Below are positions 27,405-36,179 of a stretch of DNA of 64,000 bases, one piece after another. The notes under the pieces are model-generated. The model saw only the letters and a list, made by a program, of their open reading frames with translations. It searched no databases and was not told the origin of the DNA. The stretch's first letter is position 1, and the number at the start of each line of letters is the position of its first letter. The translations under genes and the position numbers were made by a program. Location of the stretch: positions 1 through 64,000 of the forward strand of contig NZ_BBJS01000004.1 in the NCBI RefSeq assembly GCF_000739895.2, read 5' to 3'. The DNA is from Sphingomonas paucimobilis NBRC 13935 (GTDB lineage Bacteria; Pseudomonadota; Alphaproteobacteria; Sphingomonadales; Sphingomonadaceae).

Positions 27405-29273
27405 TTACCGTCCGAGCAGGCGATCCACCGTCACCTGGGTTACCGAATGATAGCCCGGACGCGCTTTGTCGTAGATTCGCTTGGCCAGCGCCTGGCCCCA
27501 TTCGCCCTGGCCCTGAAGCTGCTGGAACAGCGGTGCGACGAACTTGCGGCGGCCTTGCGACGTCAGGAACTGCTCGGCTGAGGCCTCAGCGGGCGGATAG
27601 CGGTTGGCGAGCGCGAGGCGCAGCCAGGCGAAGCGGATCTCGCTATTGCCCGTCTCGTTCCAATGAAACCGCCCGTCGAGCGTGGCGAGCCGCCTGGCAG
27701 GCAACTGGCGCGGCAACTGGTCGAGGAAGCGGACATATTCCTGCGTCGTGACCTTGTCGGGGACGGCCGAGACGGGGCCGCCGGTCGCGAACACCTTGGC
27801 CGCCGCGTCGATCGCGGGGAAGGCGTCGGAGCGGACATGGACGGCATTGGCGGGGATGCCCGGCTGATAGACCCATTGGTCGACGCCGATCTTCTCCGCC
27901 TCGCCGGGCTTGAGCAAATTGGCCTTCAGATCGGCGAGGAAGCCCGCACTCGTCTGGGGCTGAAAGGCGTGGCGATCGAAATAGCCGCGCAAATACGCGT
28001 CCCAGCGCGGCCGGCCGACCACCGACTCGATCGTCCGCAGGAAGGTCGCGCCCTTGTCATAGGCGATCTGGGTCATGCCGTCGTCGGGATCCCGCTTGGC
28101 ATCGAGATCAAGGTGCAGCTTGGTGTCGGGCGATTCAGGACCGCCGGCTTCCTTCACCGCATTCTGCATGTCGGTCCAGGCCAGGTCCGCCTCCATGGCG
28201 GCGCGGCGCTTGCCGTACATCGACTCCATGATCCGGTTTTCGAAATAGCTGGTGAAGCCTTCGTTCAGCCAAAAATCGTCCCAGGTCGCGTTGGTGACCA
28301 GATTGCCCGACCAGCTATGCGCCAGTTCATGCGCGATCAGGCTGACGAGGCTGCGGTCGCCCGCCAGCACCGTCGGCGTGGCGAAGGTGAGCATGGGGTT
28401 TTCCATGCCACCGAACGGGAAGCTGGGCGGCAGGACCAGCACGTCATAGCGACCCCAGCGATAGGGGCCGTACAGCCCCTCGGCGGCGGTCACGAATTTG
28501 TCGAGCCCGGCAAACTCCCAGGCCGATTTGTCGAGCATCGCGGGTTCGGTCCAGATGCCGGTGTTGGCGCTTAAGGGCTTGAACTTCAGGTCGCCGATGG
28601 CAAGCGCGATCAAATAGGGGGCGACCGGCTTGTCCATGCGATAGCTGGCGGTGTGGCGGCCGCCCTCGCACGGCGTCTCGGCCGTCCGCTCGCCGCTCAT
28701 CACGACGGTCAGCGCGCAGGGGGCGTTGACGGTGGCGTCCCAGGTCTGGCGGATGCCGGGCGAATCCTGGGTCGGAATCCAGCTACGGTTGAGGATCGCC
28801 TCGCCCTGGCTGAACAGATAGGGCTGTTTCTTGCCCGCCGTCTGTTCGGGCGAAAGCCATTGCAGCGCCTTGGCGCCGGGCGCGGAGGCATAGGCGATCT
28901 TGACCGTGCGATTGCCGTTCAGCGTGATCGTCAACGGCGCGCCATGCACCTTGTCCGCCTGGCCGACCGTGTAGGGCAGGGGGCGGTTCTGCGCATCGGT
29001 CACCGTCACGATGCGCAGGCCATTGTCATCGACCACCAGTTGCTTGGCATCGGGCTTGGCATCGACCGACAGGGTCGCGACGCCGCGGATCACATGGGTG
29101 TCGAAATCGGCATAGAGATTGAGCGAGACATGGCTCACCCGTGCCTCCAGCGGCCGGGCGAAGCTGTGCACGTCACGCGCATCGGGCGTGGTCAGGATCG
29201 GGGCGACCGCAGGAGCGGCGGTGGGATTGGGCGTCTGGGCGGCGAGCAGCATCGCCAGGGCGGCAACGGACAT
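27405..29273 (-). CDS. M1 family aminopeptidase
   Basis: M1 metallopeptidases remove N-terminal residues. From the ATG at 29273, preceded by GGAG, the product has 622 residues with a signal peptide (about 1-22). Key motifs are GGMEN (288-292), the zinc site HELAH (315-319) and the third ligand E338 in NEGFTSYFE. The layout (beta domain, thermolysin-like domain, C-terminal helical domain) resembles the leukotriene A4 hydrolase branch. A periplasmic location is inferred. It stands alone; the upstream part of the open frame is unlikely to be translated. Confidence 0.92.
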   Translation of the reverse strand: MSVAALAMLLAAQTPNPTAAPAVAPILTTPDARDVHSFARPLEARVSHVSLNLYADFDTHVIRGVATLSVDAKPDAKQLVVDDNGLRIVTVTDAQNRPLPYTVGQADKVHGAPLTITLNGNRTVKIAYASAPGAKALQWLSPEQTAGKKQPYLFSQGEAILNRSWIPTQDSPGIRQTWDATVNAPCALTVVMSGERTAETPCEGGRHTASYRMDKPVAPYLIALAIGDLKFKPLSANTGIWTEPAMLDKSAWEFAGLDKFVTAAEGLYGPYRWGRYDVLVLPPSFPFGGMENPMLTFATPTVLAGDRSLVSLIAHELAHSWSGNLVTNATWDDFWLNEGFTSYFENRIMESMYGKRRAAMEADLAWTDMQNAVKEAGGPESPDTKLHLDLDAKRDPDDGMTQIAYDKGATFLRTIESVVGRPRWDAYLRGYFDRHAFQPQTSAGFLADLKANLLKPGEAEKIGVDQWVYQPGIPANAVHVRSDAFPAIDAAAKVFATGGPVSAVPDKVTTQEYVRFLDQLPRQLPARRLATLDGRFHWNETGNSEIRFAWLRLALANRYPPAEASAEQFLTSQGRRKFVAPLFQQLQGQGEWGQALAKRIYDKARPGYHSVTQVTVDRLLGR

Positions 29274-29380
29274 GGTGACTCCGAATGGGACAGGATGATT
29301 GCACCATAGCGGGATCGTGACGGATTGGGAGGGGAGGCGCACCCCTGGACGCGGCGAACCATCGCCACCAGCTAGAGGCG

Positions 29381-29788
29381 ATGGACGAGATGACGCTGGC
29401 GGTGGTGGGGATCGACTTTCCCAATGAGGACAAGGCGCGGAGCAACAGGCGGTTCGAATGGCTGGCCTCCGCCGTCGGCGATCCGGTGACGCTGCGCCCC
29501 GAACCGCGCAACGCCCATGATCCCAACGCGATCGCGGTATTCAGTTCGAGGGGTGTTCAGGGTGGCTATCTGTCGGCTGAACGGGCGCCATGGGTCGGCA
29601 TGCGGATCAGGCGAGGGGACGAGGTGCAGGCCGTCTTCCAAGGGCTGGATAAGAGCGTCGCCTATATTCGCGTCCGCTTTGGCGGGGGAGCACCATCGCT
29701 CCCGCCGGCTCAAGCCGCGCCCTCGCGCCCGGAGGTTGCCGATGACGATTTCTACCCGGATGCCGAGGGGCTGGACTGGGGCGCCTGA
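29381..29788 (+). CDS. Stand-alone HIRAN domain protein
   Basis: HIRAN domains bind DNA ends or stalled forks when fused to helicases such as HLTF; stand-alone bacterial forms are little studied. The 135-residue product shows the pattern VVGIDFPNEDKA, then VTLRPEPRNAHDPNAIAVFS and GVQGGYLSAERAPWVG. The C-terminal third is Pro/Ala-rich and acidic. A second ATG at 29390 is possible. There is no helicase partner beside it. Confidence 0.75.
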   Translation: MDEMTLAVVGIDFPNEDKARSNRRFEWLASAVGDPVTLRPEPRNAHDPNAIAVFSSRGVQGGYLSAERAPWVGMRIRRGDEVQAVFQGLDKSVAYIRVRFGGGAPSLPPAQAAPSRPEVADDDFYPDAEGLDWGA

Positions 29789-29802
29789 TACCCCAACGCA
29801 AA

Positions 29803-29828
29803 AGAGGGAGCCGAAACCGGCTCCCTCT
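29803..29828 (-). terminator. Terminator between the HIRAN and 29880-30116 genes
   Basis: An 11-bp stem (29803-29813 with 29818-29828) is followed on the minus strand by TTTTGCG, and so serves the leftward gene at 29880-30116. It may also help to end the rightward HIRAN transcript. Confidence 0.8.
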
Positions 29829-29879
29829 CCGCGCATTCACATGCGTTGACCTATGGGCGGGCGAACCCGCCCAGTCCGA

Positions 29880-30116
29880 TCAGTTGCTGTCCGCGTTGTC
29901 GTCCTTGACGATCGCGACAACACCGATGGCGACGACGCCAGCGGCGATCAGCGCGGCCAGGACGCCGCCGCCGGCCAGCTTGTTGCTCTTGGCCGACGGA
30001 GCCGAAGCGCGAACCGACTTCGAAACCGACAGGCTGGCGGCCGGGTTGGTCGGGGCAGCGGCAACCGGAGCGGCAACAAGCGCGGTGGCGGCAACAGCAG
30101 ACAGAAACTTCATCAT
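29880..30116 (-). CDS. Small exported or membrane protein of unknown function
   Basis: From ATG 30116 (GGGAG seven bases upstream) the product has 78 residues. It has a signal peptide ending in VAAA, a Ser/Ala-rich linker and one predicted membrane helix (GGGVLAALIAAGVVAIGVVAIV), ending with an acidic DDNADSN. No family was recognised. The open frame extends upstream to 30179, but the better ribosome binding site supports the shorter form. Confidence 0.65.
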   Translation of the reverse strand: MMKFLSAVAATALVAAPVAAAPTNPAASLSVSKSVRASAPSAKSNKLAGGGVLAALIAAGVVAIGVVAIVKDDNADSN

Positions 30117-30197
30117 ATATAATCTCCCATGGCGAACGACCGCCAAGACGCGGCAATGTTCATCGTCCCAATAGCGCAAATGTGTCGGGGTGCAAAA

Positions 30198-30238
30198 TTG
30201 TTCCCGCAGTGCATCAATTTTTTTGAATGACTGTGGGA
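30198..30238 (-). terminator. Terminator-like hairpin after the LysE-type gene
   Basis: GTTCCCGCAGT (30198-30208) pairs with ACTGTGGGAAC (30228-30238), one G-T pair, with an inner CAA/TTG stem and a T5 loop. On the minus strand it is followed by AATTTTG, which suits a terminator for the leftward operon ending at 30292. Confidence 0.6.
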
Positions 30239-30291
30239 ACCGTACCGCACCTCGGTCGTAACGGGGTGCTGATCAGGGACGTAACACCTTG

Positions 30292-30912
30292 TTATCGGCG
30301 GATAGTCGCCGTGGCCAAACCAGCAAAGATCAACGCGCCTCCGCCGGCGCGGTGCGCCCAGGCCAGGGCTCTCGGCGATCGCAATAGCCCTCCCGCGCTG
30401 GAGGCGGCCCAGGCATAGGCGGAATCGGTCGCCGCCAAGGTCAGGACGAAGGTGACGACCAACAGGCTGGCCTGCATTCCATAGGGGCGGGCGGGGTCCA
30501 GAAACTGCGGTGTAAAGGCGGCGAGGAACAGGATCGTCTTGGGGTGGAAGGTCCCGACACCCAGATTGCCCAGAAACGCCGCGCGCGGTGTGATCATGCG
30601 CGGGCGAACGGCCACCGCCTGCGTATCGCGAGCGCGCCACAGCGACAGCACGCCGATCGTGATCAGATAGACCGCACCCGCCCATTTGAGTAGCCCGAAC
30701 AGAAAGGCCGAGGCCGCCAGCAGCGCACCCACCCCCGCCAGGCTGGCGATCGCGGCGCCGGCATTGCCCAGCGCGAGCCCGGCCACCGAGGCAAAGGCGG
30801 TGCGCCGTCCCGATCCGATCGCATAGCCCAGGATCGCCGCGACCCCGGGCCCGGGCACCAACCCGATGACCAGCGTTGCCGCGACAAAGGCGAGCCACAG
30901 ATCGGGTCGCAT
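30292..30912 (-). CDS. LysE/RhtB family exporter
   Basis: Members of this family export amino acids or related small molecules. The 206-residue protein has about six membrane segments and the N-terminal motif GLVPGPGVAAILGYAIGSG, then FHPKTILFLAAFTPQF in the middle, both typical. It is the last gene of a leftward run with the lipoprotein gene 30912-31295 (one-base TGATG overlap) and the EI24 gene. The substrate is unknown. Confidence 0.88.
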   Translation of the reverse strand: MRPDLWLAFVAATLVIGLVPGPGVAAILGYAIGSGRRTAFASVAGLALGNAGAAIASLAGVGALLAASAFLFGLLKWAGAVYLITIGVLSLWRARDTQAVAVRPRMITPRAAFLGNLGVGTFHPKTILFLAAFTPQFLDPARPYGMQASLLVVTFVLTLAATDSAYAWAASSAGGLLRSPRALAWAHRAGGGALIFAGLATATIRR

Positions 30913-31295
30913 CAGCGGCCGCCGTCGCGCCGGGTCAGCGCCGCGACACAGCTCGCGCGGTCGATCGCGCTGCCATCGGGTTCGCGCGCGTCGATATAGG
31001 AGACGCGCGGCTCGCCCCCGTCCTTGGGATAGAGATAGGCGTCGAGGACGCAGAACTTGCCCTGATATTGCAGCTTGCGTGCCTGGCCCTCACGGACATC
31101 GGCATCGGCCGCGCCGAACAACTTGGTCAGCCCCGCTGCGTCCTGGCCCAGCACCCGCTCCAGCCCGACGCTGGTATAAGGCACCGGGACGGGCGCCATG
31201 CCCCGCACCGGGGCGGCGGTCTGCGGCACGGTGCAGCCGGCCAGGGCGAGGGGGGGGAGCAGGAGCAGCGCGTACCTGCGCCAGAAGGTGGTCAT
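30912..31295 (-). CDS. Small lipoprotein of unknown function
   Basis: From ATG 31295 the product has 127 residues with a lipoprotein signal (LLLLPPLALAGC, Cys21 or so). The mature part contains GLERVLGQDAAGLTKLFGAA and LQYQGKFCVLDAYLYPKDGG. The shape resembles small SmpA/OmlA-like or BamE-like lipoproteins, but the match is only suggestive. It overlaps the EI24 gene upstream by four bases and the exporter downstream by one. Confidence 0.75.
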   Translation of the reverse strand: MTTFWRRYALLLLPPLALAGCTVPQTAAPVRGMAPVPVPYTSVGLERVLGQDAAGLTKLFGAADADVREGQARKLQYQGKFCVLDAYLYPKDGGEPRVSYIDAREPDGSAIDRASCVAALTRRDGGR

Positions 31296-31969
31296 GCCGG
31301 TCGCCTCCGATGGAAGAAATGCGTCGCCATGCTGGCGCCCAGGACCGGGGCCAGCAGGTTCAGCCCCGGAACCACGAACAGCACCGCGACGGCAAGGCCC
31401 AAGAGCAGTCGCTGCGGCCCGGTCGCCTTGCGCCAGCGACGCATCGCGCCCGCATCCATATGCCGCGCCGCCACCATGTCGCCCAGATCGCGTGACAGCA
31501 GCCAGCCATTGACCAACAAGAACATCGCCGCCGTACCGACCCCGGTCACCAGCAGCCCGATATAGACCGGCAGCAATACCAGGTTGATCGCCACGACCCG
31601 CCCTGCCGAGCCCAGCCCCATCGCTATCCCCCGCGCCAAGGGAACCGGCCGGGCGGTGTCCAGCGCCTTGGGATAATGGCGCGCTTCGACCGCCGCGACG
31701 ATATCCTCGGCGAACAGCCCGACCACTGCCATCGCCACGGCGCGAAAGGCCAGCCACAGCGTCACGATCTCGACCGCCACGACCAGCGCCGCCGACCAGC
31801 CCCCGGCCTGCGCGCCCAACCAGCCGGTGAGCGCCGCCCGCACCCCCCACCAGAGCGCGACGCCGGCGACGACGAACAAGGCCAGCGTCATCGCCAGCGA
31901 GCGGAACAGGACCCGGCGGATGACGGGATCGCCGAGCTGCCCCAACGACAAGAAGAAGGCGCGGATCAT
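31292..31969 (-). CDS. EI24/CysZ-like membrane protein
   Basis: The 225-residue protein has about four to five hydrophobic segments and the pattern of the EI24 domain (ARPVPLARGIAMGLGSAGR, then VNGWLLSRDLGDMVAARHMD). CysZ homologues in enterobacteria import sulfate; whether this one does is not known. It starts the leftward run EI24-lipoprotein-exporter with overlapping genes. Confidence 0.82.
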   Translation of the reverse strand: MIRAFFLSLGQLGDPVIRRVLFRSLAMTLALFVVAGVALWWGVRAALTGWLGAQAGGWSAALVVAVEIVTLWLAFRAVAMAVVGLFAEDIVAAVEARHYPKALDTARPVPLARGIAMGLGSAGRVVAINLVLLPVYIGLLVTGVGTAAMFLLVNGWLLSRDLGDMVAARHMDAGAMRRWRKATGPQRLLLGLAVAVLFVVPGLNLLAPVLGASMATHFFHRRRPA

Positions 31970-32120
31970 GACATCAGGGATGGCGTGGGGGGCGGGGCCA
32001 AGTCAATGCGATCGAACACGGCTTTTGCGTGGATGGCGGGGCCCCTCGGGCATCCCTTGCGCGGGGGTAGCGCGCTGACTAGGGCGACGGCATCATCATG
32101 TTTTTCCCGGAGCCTGTTTC

Positions 32121-33113
32121 TTGACCAACCCCACTTATGACGTGGTGGCGATCGGCAATGCGATCGTCGACATCCTCGCCTCGGCCGAGGATGATTTCAT
32201 CGCCGAACAGGGCATGACCAAGGGCGCGATGCAGCTCGTCTTCTCGACCGAGGAGGCCGATGCGCTGTACGACAAGATGGGCCCGGGCCGCGAGATTTCG
32301 GGGGGCTCGGCCGCCAACACGCTGGCGGGCATCGCCGCGCTGGGCGGCAAGACGGCCTTTATCGGCCAGGTCGCCGACGATCAGCTAGGCCAGGTCTTCG
32401 CGCACGACATTCGCGCGGCGGGCGTCCGTTTCGACACGCCGGCGCGTGCGGGGCAGCCGACCACGGCGCGCTGCATGATCTTTGTCAGCCCCGATGGCCA
32501 GCGGACGATGAACACCTTCCTCGGCGCATCGCACTATCTGCCCGCCGAGGCGCTGGACCGCGCGCTGATCGCGGATGCGGCCTATCTCTATATCGAAGGC
32601 TATTTGTGGGACCCCGAAGAGCCCCGCGCCGCGATGCGCGCCGCGATCGAAGTCGCGCGGGAGGCGGGCCGCAAGATCGCCTTCACCGCCTCGGCCGAGT
32701 TCGTGATCGACCGTCACCGCGCCGATTTCCATGCGCTGATCGATGGCGGCATGATCGACGTGATCTTCGCCAATGAGACCGAGATCGTCGCGCTGACCGA
32801 AACCGCCGATGTCGAGGCGGCCATCGCCTCGCTGAAGGACAAGGTCGAGACGCTGGTCGTGACGCTCGCCGAAAAGGGTGCGCTGGCGCAGCGCGGCGAC
32901 GAGCGCGTGACGGTACCGGCACACCCGGTGGACAAGGTGATCGACACCACCGGGGCGGGCGACCTGTTCGCCGCGGGCTTCCTCCATGGCCAGACCCAGG
33001 GCCAAGACCTGAAGGCTTCGCTGACGCTGGGCGCCGCCTGCGCCGCCGAGATCATCAGCCATTTCGGCGCACGGCCGCAGGTGGACCTGAAGGCGCTGGC
33101 CGCCAGCCTCTGA
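32121..33113 (+). CDS. PfkB family carbohydrate or nucleoside kinase (adenosine kinase-like)
   Basis: The 330-residue product starts at TTG 32121 with GGAG eight bases upstream. PfkB signatures are present: GGSAANTLAGIAALGGKTAF (signature 1) and the catalytic DTTGAGDLFAAGFLHG with the base Asp near residue 280. The N-terminal YDVVAIGNAIVDI and the overall pattern are those of proteins often annotated as adenosine kinase in alphaproteobacteria. The exact substrate is not proven. Confidence 0.9.
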   Translation: MTNPTYDVVAIGNAIVDILASAEDDFIAEQGMTKGAMQLVFSTEEADALYDKMGPGREISGGSAANTLAGIAALGGKTAFIGQVADDQLGQVFAHDIRAAGVRFDTPARAGQPTTARCMIFVSPDGQRTMNTFLGASHYLPAEALDRALIADAAYLYIEGYLWDPEEPRAAMRAAIEVAREAGRKIAFTASAEFVIDRHRADFHALIDGGMIDVIFANETEIVALTETADVEAAIASLKDKVETLVVTLAEKGALAQRGDERVTVPAHPVDKVIDTTGAGDLFAAGFLHGQTQGQDLKASLTLGAACAAEIISHFGARPQVDLKALAASL

Positions 33114-33162
33114 TCGATCCGCTGTCATCTCGGCGCAGGCCGTGATGGCGACAGGATAAAAG

Positions 33163-33197
33163 AAAAGGGCCGGAGGATCGCTCCTCCGGCCCTTTTT
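33163..33197 (+). terminator. Bidirectional terminator between the kinase and permease genes
   Basis: A perfect 15-bp stem (33163-33177 with 33182-33196, loop TCGC) has an A-run on the left and TTTTT on the right, so it can stop both convergent genes. Confidence 0.92.
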
Positions 33198-33216
33198 CCA
33201 TGTCTGGCGAATCCGA

Positions 33217-34755
33217 TCAGCGATCGAGCGGCTTGGCGATTTCCGGCTGCATCGCGGGGTCTTCCACCACATCGATGATGCCGCGCCCGACATGGCTGCG
33301 CTTGCGGCTATAGAGGAAGTAGATCAGCAGACCCACCGCGCCCCAACCCGGCAGGACCAGGATCGCGATCAGCGGCAGCGAGAAGTAGAGATAGGCGCAC
33401 CCGATCATCGCGGCTGGCGCGACGATATACACGGCGGGCGTGCGGAACGGACGCTTGCGACCCGGATCGGTCTTGCGCAGCACCATCACCGATAGCGCGA
33501 CCATGAAGAACGCGAACAGCGTGCCCGAGTTGGAATAATCCGCCAGCTTACCGACCGGCAGGAAGGCCGAGGCGATGGTTGCGGCGATGCCGGTCACGAT
33601 CGTCACGACGTGCGGCGTGCGGTAGCGCGGATGCACCGAGGCCAGCTTTTCGGGCAGCAGGCCGTCACGCGCCATGGTGAAGAACACGCGGGTCTGGCCG
33701 AACATCATCATCAGCACGACCGAAGGCAACGCCAGCGTGGCCGCCAGGCCGATCAGATTGCCGATCTTTTCCCATCCGATGGTGCGCAGGACATGCGCCA
33801 GCGCCTCGCGCGAGCAGGACAGCGGCTCAGGCGTTCCACCAGCGACGATCGCCTTGCACTGCGCGGCCAGTTCCGACGTACCCGGCGACAGCACCACACC
33901 GGCGGCATCGCGCACCGGCTGCGCGCCCAGCGGCGAGCCGATCGCGCCCGCCGAGACCAGCAGATAGAAGATGGTGCAGAACAGCAGCGAGGCGATCAGA
34001 CCGATCGGCACGTTGCGCTGCGGGTTCTTGGTCTCCTCAGCGGCGGTCGACACCGCGTCGAAGCCGACATAGGCGAAGAAGATCGACGCCGCGGCCCCCG
34101 CCACGCCGGTCAGGCCGGTCGGCATGAACGGCTCGAAATGGGCGCCGTTCATGACCGGCACCGACAGCGCGATGAACAGGGTCAGCGCGGCGACCTTGAT
34201 CGCGACCAGGATGGCATTGACGCGCGCGCTCTCGGTCGTGCCGACCACGAGCAACCAAGTGACCAGCAGCGAGATGATGACGGCGGGCAGGTTGATGTAA
34301 CCGCCTGAGGAGGGGCCGTTGACCCATTCCATGGGTATGTCGATGCCCAGCAGATTGCGGATCTGCCCGACGACATAGCCCGACCAACCGACCGCGACGG
34401 CGGATGCGCCGACCGCATATTCGAGGATCAAGGCCCAGCCGACCATCCAGGCGAGAAGCTCGCCCATGACCGCATAGGTATAGGTATAGGCCGACCCCGC
34501 GACCGGGACCATCGAGGCCAGCTCGGAATAGCAGAGCGCCGCCACCGCGCAGACGAAACCCGCCAGCACGAAGGACAGCATCATGCCCGGCCCCGCCTTT
34601 TGCGCGGCTTCGGAGGTGAGAACGAAGATACCCGTGCCGATGACGGCGCCGATACCCAGCATGGTGAGCTGGAACGCGCCTAGCGATCGTTGCAGCCCCT
34701 TCTTCTCGGCGGTCGCCAATATGGCGTCCAGAGGCTTAACGCGCCCGAAAATCAT
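33217..34755 (-). CDS. APC family cationic amino acid transporter-like permease
   Basis: The 512-residue protein has about 13 membrane segments and the APC helix 1 motif GIGAVIGTGIFVLTSEAA, followed by the helix 2-3 region CYSELASMVPVAGSAYTYTY, as in CAT-type transporters and YfnA. The substrate is probably one or more amino acids; no more precise call is possible. A promoter candidate lies at 34843-34872. Confidence 0.92.
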   Translation of the reverse strand: MIFGRVKPLDAILATAEKKGLQRSLGAFQLTMLGIGAVIGTGIFVLTSEAAQKAGPGMMLSFVLAGFVCAVAALCYSELASMVPVAGSAYTYTYAVMGELLAWMVGWALILEYAVGASAVAVGWSGYVVGQIRNLLGIDIPMEWVNGPSSGGYINLPAVIISLLVTWLLVVGTTESARVNAILVAIKVAALTLFIALSVPVMNGAHFEPFMPTGLTGVAGAAASIFFAYVGFDAVSTAAEETKNPQRNVPIGLIASLLFCTIFYLLVSAGAIGSPLGAQPVRDAAGVVLSPGTSELAAQCKAIVAGGTPEPLSCSREALAHVLRTIGWEKIGNLIGLAATLALPSVVLMMMFGQTRVFFTMARDGLLPEKLASVHPRYRTPHVVTIVTGIAATIASAFLPVGKLADYSNSGTLFAFFMVALSVMVLRKTDPGRKRPFRTPAVYIVAPAAMIGCAYLYFSLPLIAILVLPGWGAVGLLIYFLYSRKRSHVGRGIIDVVEDPAMQPEIAKPLDR

Positions 34756-34842
34756 GAATGTCCAATCCCCCCAAGGGAAGGGCTACCCCAATGGGAGTAT
34801 GCCCGGCGTTCGATGAATGACGGCGGGAGGTTAGCTGCAATT

Positions 34843-34872
34843 TTATTACGTGCAAACCAAAAGAGGTGACAA
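34843..34872 (-). promoter_or_regulatory. Candidate promoter of the permease gene
   Basis: On the minus strand TTGTCA (plus 34867-34872), 18 bases and TAATAA (plus 34843-34848). The element is AT-rich against a GC-rich background and gives a leader of about 80 bases. Confidence 0.5.
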
Positions 34873-34920
34873 ATGCGACAGAGGGAGGGGGCGAATGCGC
34901 CGTTGCCACCAAAAACGCCC

Positions 34921-35298
34921 TTATCTGGCGAGCATGGGTCCCAGGGGACGGCCCGCCAGGATGTGGACGTGCAGGTGCGGCACCTCCTGTCCCGCATCCG
35001 GCCCGATATTGGCAAGCAGGCGATAGCCGGGTTCGACCGCGCCCGCTTCGCGCGCGACATGGCCGACCGCGCGGACGAAACCGGCGATCTCCGCCTCGCT
35101 GGCACGCGCTGCGAAATCGTCCCATGAGACATAGGGGCCGCGCGGGATCACGAGGATATGTGTCGGTGCGTGCGGCGCGATGTCGTGAAAGGCGACGGCC
35201 CATTCATCCTCATAGACCCGGCGCGACGGGATTTCGTCGCGCAGGATCTTCGCGAAGATATTCTGGTCGTCATAAGGCTGGGTGGCGTCGATCGGCAT
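34921..35298 (-). CDS. HIT family (HINT-type) nucleotide hydrolase
   Basis: HIT proteins hydrolyse nucleoside phosphoramidates or related nucleotides. The 125-residue product has the histidine triad HLHVHILAG near the C terminus and an N-terminal NIFAKILRDEIPSRRVYEDE motif typical of HINT. It lies 18 bases after hisE on the same strand, an arrangement common in alphaproteobacteria. Confidence 0.93.
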   Translation of the reverse strand: MPIDATQPYDDQNIFAKILRDEIPSRRVYEDEWAVAFHDIAPHAPTHILVIPRGPYVSWDDFAARASEAEIAGFVRAVGHVAREAGAVEPGYRLLANIGPDAGQEVPHLHVHILAGRPLGPMLAR

Positions 35299-35316
35299 CG
35301 ATAATCTCCGTGAAGC

Positions 35317-35631
35317 TCAGCGGGGCCGCGCGGCCTTTTCCTCATGCCCCGACACGCCCTCGCGCCGTGCCAGTTCGGCGCGGACATCGTCCAGCGACAG
35401 GCCCGCATCGGTCAGCAGCACGATCAGGTGGAAGAGCAGGTCGGCGGCCTCGGACACGATCTTGTCGGGCTGGGCCATGGCGGCGATGACGGTTTCCACC
35501 GCTTCCTCGCCCAGCTTCTGCGCGATCTTGGGGCGCCCCTTGGCAAAGAGGCTGGCTGCATAGGAGGTGGCGGCGTCACCTTCGTCCCGGCGCGCGCGGA
35601 TCGTGGCTTCGAGGCGGTCGAGCATGTCCAT
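35317..35631 (-). CDS. hisE: Phosphoribosyl-ATP pyrophosphatase
   Basis: HisE catalyses the second step of histidine synthesis. From ATG 35631 the product has 104 residues with the MazG-like core FAKGRPKIAQKLGEEAVETV and EAADLLFHLIVLLTDAG. A start six bases inside is also possible. It is separated from hisF by more than 600 bases that hold one small gene and repeats, so the his cluster is interrupted here. Confidence 0.94.
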   Translation of the reverse strand: MDMLDRLEATIRARRDEGDAATSYAASLFAKGRPKIAQKLGEEAVETVIAAMAQPDKIVSEAADLLFHLIVLLTDAGLSLDDVRAELARREGVSGHEEKAARPR

Positions 35632-35663
35632 GGCGGCGTGGGTGGCGCAGGCGGCGGGCGGCG

Positions 35664-35819
35664 TCAATCCTTGCGGTTCCGGCGGCGCATCAAGTGGCGG
35701 AGCAACCAGATCGCGCCGATCGCGAAGACGAACAGGCCGATGTCGGACCATTCGGGATGGCTTCGCGGCTTGGGCGCTCCGTTATGCGCGGCGGCGGTGG
35801 TCAGGGAGGCGAGGGGCAT
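35664..35819 (-). CDS. Small single-span membrane protein (hypothetical)
   Basis: A 51-residue frame begins MPLASLTTAAAHNGAPKP, has one hydrophobic segment (IGLFVFAIGAIWLL) and ends in a strongly basic RHLMRRRNRKD. It lies 32 bases upstream of hisE on the same strand. The shape (short hydrophobic helix plus terminal Arg cluster) recalls sorting-tail proteins, but there is no PEP motif. No function is assigned; coding status is inferred from codon bias and layout. Confidence 0.55.
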   Translation of the reverse strand: MPLASLTTAAAHNGAPKPRSHPEWSDIGLFVFAIGAIWLLRHLMRRRNRKD

Positions 35820-35867
35820 GTTGGGATGTTAGCAGCGGTCTGCGCATGGGTCATCCGGGGGATTTTT

Positions 35868-35927
35868 GTTCACGCGAAGCCGCTAAGCTGCGAAGATTTT
35901 CTGGTTCGCGCGGAGGCGCGGAGGGGG
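35868..35927 (+). repeat. Intergenic repeat GTTCACGCGAAGCCGCTAAG, left copy
   Basis: This 60-base element is matched in inverted orientation at 36180-36237 and partly at 39568-39600. The region 35820-36238 holds no gene; it consists of this copy, the repeat pair at 35999-36091 and the right copy. Confidence 0.8.
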
Positions 35928-35998
35928 TGGTTGTTAGGTTGGCGATTGGCTTTCCATACGGCAGGACCACGTCTCCCATCCGCCGCCTCTCCCCCGCC

Positions 35999-36091
35999 CC
36001 GTTCACGCTGAGCGAAGTCGAAGCGCACGTCCTGCACTCCGCCAGGTGGTGAAGTTATCCCTTGGCCTTCGACTTCGCTCAGGCTGAACGG
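35999..36091. repeat. Inverted pair of CTTCGACTTCGCTCAG repeats (locus 6)
   Basis: Copy 35999-36028 reads reverse with arms CGCT/AGCG; copy 36064-36091 reads forward with arms GCCT/AGGC. The pair is nested between the two inverted copies of the GTTCACGCGAAG repeat inside the his cluster. Confidence 0.85.
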
Positions 36092-36179
36092 GGGTTGGGG
36101 AGCATCTCTACCCGCCCCGTCGATCGGGAGACGCGCACCCGGTCCGATGTGCAGGCCACCGCCTCCCCCAACAACCAGA

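Noticed and set aside
31296..31850. N-terminal extension of the small lipoprotein
   Set aside because: The frame is open opposite the EI24 gene frame, but the lipoprotein signal starts at 31295.
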